DNA of 6,928 nucleotides from Gammaproteobacteria bacterium (lineage in GTDB: Bacteria; Pseudomonadota; Gammaproteobacteria; Chromatiales; Sedimenticolaceae). The notes beneath the pieces were generated by a model. That model ran no database searches. It was not told the DNA's origin and saw nothing but the letters and a program-made list of their open reading frames with translations. The DNA lies in assembly GCA_020445165.1 (NCBI GenBank), contig JAGRHE010000154.1, positions 1-6,928 on the forward strand, written 5' to 3'. Shown one piece after another: positions 5,105 to 6,928 of the stretch; within the stretch, counting starts at the first letter, position 1, and each line of letters begins with the position of its first letter. Both the position numbers and the translations under genes were made by a program.

Positions 5105-5851
5105 ATGACCAAACGCGTTGCTTTTGTAACTGGTGGAAACGGCGGAATCGGCTCCGCGGTTTGCCGCGAACTGGCCAGGCAGGGTCACACGGTAGTCGCC
5201 GGTTATTTCCCGCCGCAAAAGGAATCTGCCGAGGAATGGCGCAAAGCAATGCACGACGATGGTGTTTCGATCGGCCTGGTGGCGGTCGATGTTTCCGATT
5301 TTGCCGACTGCGAGCGCGCGGTCAATGAAATCGCCGGAGAGTTCGGCAGCGTTGACATCCTGGTCAACTGCGCCGGCATCACCCGCGACGGCACCCTGAA
5401 GAAGATGTCCGAAGGCAACTGGAAGGCGGTTATTGCCACCAACCTGGACAGTGCTTTCAATGTCACCCGTCACGTGATCAACGGCATGCTCGATAAGGGC
5501 TGGGGTCGGATCGTGAACATCGCGTCGGTAAACGGCCAGCGCGGTCAGTTTGGTCAGGCCAACTACTCGGCAGCAAAAGCCGGTATGCATGGTTTCACGA
5601 TGGCCGTGGCGCTGGAGACGGCAGCCAAGGGAATCACCGTGAACACGGTTTCGCCGGGCTACATCTCTACCGCGATGACCGAAGCGATGCCGGAAGAGGT
5701 GCTGCAATCGATCATCAACAGCGTTCCCATGCGTCGCATGGGTAAGCCCGAAGAGATCGCGAATGCGGTCGCCTGGCTGGCCAGCGAAGAAAACGCGTAC
5801 ACCACTGGTGCAAATATTCCGGTCAATGGTGGTCTGTTCACCAGCCATTGA
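5105..5851 (+). CDS. phaB: Acetoacetyl-CoA reductase (NADPH-dependent)
   Basis: 248-residue classical short-chain dehydrogenase/reductase. PhaB reduces acetoacetyl-CoA to (R)-3-hydroxybutyryl-CoA, usually with NADPH, in the cytoplasm; this is the monomer for PHA synthase. The nucleotide-binding TGGNGGIG is at 9-16, NCAG at 88-91, the catalytic Asn at 113, Ser at 141, and YSAAK with Tyr154 and Lys158. The block GQFGQANYSAAKAGMHGFTMA, VNTVSPGYI (190-198 region) and the end VNGG are closer to PhaB than to FabG. The C-terminus NGGLFTSH is normal, and the length equals that of known PhaB proteins. ATG 5105 is chosen because GGAG lies 7 bp upstream; the in-frame ATG at 5069 has no such site. It shares a unit with phaP and ends at a strong intrinsic terminator. 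FabG is the main alternative, but the phasin neighbour argues against it. Confidence 0.92.
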   Translation: MTKRVAFVTGGNGGIGSAVCRELARQGHTVVAGYFPPQKESAEEWRKAMHDDGVSIGLVAVDVSDFADCERAVNEIAGEFGSVDILVNCAGITRDGTLKKMSEGNWKAVIATNLDSAFNVTRHVINGMLDKGWGRIVNIASVNGQRGQFGQANYSAAKAGMHGFTMAVALETAAKGITVNTVSPGYISTAMTEAMPEEVLQSIINSVPMRRMGKPEEIANAVAWLASEENAYTTGANIPVNGGLFTSH

Positions 5852-5871
5852 TCGTTCAACGAACCCTCCTG

Positions 5872-5894
5872 GCAGAGGAATCTGCCCCCTCTGC
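5872..5894 (+). other. Hairpin ahead of the phaB terminator
   Basis: GCAGAGG (5872-5878) and CCTCTGC (5888-5894) form a perfect 7-bp stem with a 9-base loop, just upstream of the main terminator hairpin. No T-run follows directly. It may shield the phaB 3' end or be part of a tandem termination region. Confidence 0.4.
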
Positions 5895-5902
5895 TTATCC
5901 TT

Positions 5903-5930
5903 TGGCGCCCCACCCGGGCGCCACTTTTTT
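5903..5930 (+). terminator. Intrinsic terminator after phaB
   Basis: TGGCGCCC (5903-5910) pairs perfectly with GGGCGCCA (5916-5923) around the loop CACCC, followed by C and six T (5925-5930). It lies 51 bases after the phaB stop and should end the phaP-phaB transcript, insulating the LysR gene. Confidence 0.9.
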
Positions 5931-6131
5931 CGCCGGGAGGACGTTTGCGGTGAATCACAGTGGAATTCTGGATACCACCTGGGCGGGATAATCGACTAGG
6001 TTAATGTAACCGGAACTCGAAAATAACGATTGGCGGCGGACCACGTTGCCACCACCTGCGCGGCAGGAACTGCACGACCGGAGAGTCACAGCAAGCAGCA
6101 GACCTGAGCGCCGAAAGAGGATGGATTGTGT
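5931..6131 (+). promoter_or_regulatory. Leader region of the LysR gene with several small palindromes
   Basis: This 201-bp region lies between the phaB terminator and the LysR start. It contains the palindromes GGTTA-ATG-TAACC (5999-6011) and CCTGC-GCG-GCAGG (6055-6067), and an imperfect pair TGGCGGC/GCCACCA (6031-6037/6048-6054). The second palindrome matches the CTGC-N3-GCAG pattern reported for PhaR, though such a short GC-rich motif can occur by chance. GATAAT (5987-5992) could be a -10 box, but no good -35 stands before it. LysR genes are often autoregulated, so one palindrome may be the protein's own site. Confidence 0.4.
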
Positions 6132-6928
6132 ATGAGTATTTCGCCGCCCAGTTACAAACAGAACCGGCTCAAGCAGCTTCGGGCTTTCTGCAAGACGGTT
6201 GAAACCAAGAACATTTCGCGTGCCGCCGAGAAGCTGTTTCTGACCCAGCCGACGATATCGCTTCAGATCAAGGCACTCGAACGCGAGCTCGACGTGATCG
6301 TGTTCGAACGTCATGGTCCCCAGATCCGGATCACACCGGACGGTGAACTGCTGTACGAAATCGCCAAGCCCCTGCTTGAAGGGATCGACAACCTGGCGCA
6401 GACCTTCGCCAGCAAGAGTGGTCGCCTGGATACCGGTGAGCTGACGATTGTCGCCGGCGAGTCGACAATTCTTTACCTGTTGCCCGAGTTCGTATCCTGT
6501 TTCAAGGAACGTCATCCCGGCATACACATCAAGCTGCTGAATGAAACCGGTCGTGATGGACTGGCCAAACTGCGTTCGGATGCGGCTGATTTTGCCGTAG
6601 GCCCGATGGTCGAGGGTCAGGCCGACCTCGAATACAAACCCCTGTTTTCTTTCGAACAGGTGCTGATCGTGCCACTCGATCATCCATTGGCACGTCGCAC
6701 CAAGGTCACGCTCGAAGACATCACGCCGTACGGCCTCATTCTGCCGCCGCGCCAGCTGAATCACTGGCGTACCGTCGACCTCGTGTTCGAACAGCACGGC
6801 GTGCCCTACAGCGTGGTGTTGGAGGCTGGCGGCTGGGAGGTGATCAAGCGTTACGTGGAACAGGGGATGGGCATCTCGATCGTCAACGAGATCTGCCTGA
6901 CCGGAAAAGAGCGCCTGGCGGTCATCCC
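6132..6928 (+). CDS. LysR-family transcriptional regulator (partial, C-terminus missing)
   Basis: The first 265 residues of a LysR-type regulator, cut by the right edge; such proteins are usually about 300 residues, so some 30-60 are missing. The N-terminal winged helix-turn-helix (about 12-71) has LKQLRAFCKTVETKNISRAAEKLFLTQPTISLQIKALE and ends with ITPDG (67-71). The effector domain starts near 102 (TGELTIVAGE) and includes YLLPEF (115-120), FAVGPM (154-159), LILPPRQLNHWR (202-213) and GMGISIVNE (246-254). The target is not known; the PHA genes alongside are only suggestive because a terminator lies between. ATG 6132 fits the usual length before the helix-turn-helix, with AGAGG 11 bp upstream, which is rather far; a TTG at 6126 would sit 5 bp from it. 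Confidence 0.88.
   Translation, partial: MSISPPSYKQNRLKQLRAFCKTVETKNISRAAEKLFLTQPTISLQIKALERELDVIVFERHGPQIRITPDGELLYEIAKPLLEGIDNLAQTFASKSGRLDTGELTIVAGESTILYLLPEFVSCFKERHPGIHIKLLNETGRDGLAKLRSDAADFAVGPMVEGQADLEYKPLFSFEQVLIVPLDHPLARRTKVTLEDITPYGLILPPRQLNHWRTVDLVFEQHGVPYSVVLEAGGWEVIKRYVEQGMGISIVNEICLTGKERLAVI

Noticed and set aside
4817..5848. 343-codon minus-strand open frame
   Set aside because: Antisense to phaB and the end of phaP. The product is rich in His, Arg and Asp without a recognisable domain, while the plus strand has an intact catalytic SDR.
6121..6135. Mini-frame ATG GAT TGT GTA TGA overlapping the LysR start
   Set aside because: It could be an upstream peptide for translational coupling, but the AGAGG site abuts its ATG with no spacer, so initiation there is improbable.
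5955..6797. 280-codon minus-strand open frame
   Set aside because: Antisense to the LysR gene, whose helix-turn-helix and effector motifs are clear. No ribosome binding site or domain supports the opposite frame.

Overview
The window looks like a chromosomal stretch from a GC-rich gammaproteobacterium that makes polyhydroxyalkanoate (PHA) storage granules. The short KQAA-ended phasin, the PhaB-type reductase and the DUF2889 and HDOD proteins recall purple or colourless sulfur bacteria (Chromatiales-like). That placement is an inference from protein style, not a database result.

Left part (1-1880): the last codons of an unidentified plus-strand gene end 3 bp from a convergent minus-strand gene. 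The latter encodes a multi-spanning membrane protein of the lipase maturation factor family. The 307-bp gap upstream of it holds a 160-bp MITE-like element with 33-bp near-perfect inverted ends, then a smaller inverted repeat just before the next gene.

Middle (1881-4474): a plus-strand HDOD signalling protein converges on a minus-strand single-domain cyclic-nucleotide-binding-like protein that has no DNA-binding domain. Upstream of the latter, on the same strand, lie a small unrecognised tail-anchored protein and a DUF2889 protein, which probably form a pair.

Right part (4475-6928): the divergent DUF2889/phaP intergenic region is the most structured DNA here. It has a consensus-like promoter (TTGACA-18-TATTGT) and a 33-bp palindrome over its -10/start region. 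A second TGC-N-GCA palindrome lies upstream, where it also overlaps the candidate promoter of the DUF2889 gene. This layout fits control by a PhaR-type repressor that senses granules. phaP (phasin) is followed by a strong hairpin, then phaB (acetoacetyl-CoA reductase) and a clear intrinsic terminator. phaB makes the (R)-3-hydroxyacyl-CoA monomer and phaP coats the granule. The PHA synthase (phaC), thiolase (phaA) and phaR are not in the window. A LysR-family regulator, cut by the right edge, starts after a 200-bp leader rich in small palindromes.

No tRNA, rRNA, CRISPR array or transposase gene was seen. The best candidates for something undescribed are the operator architecture shared by phaP and DUF2889, the MITE-like element, and the tail-anchored protein.
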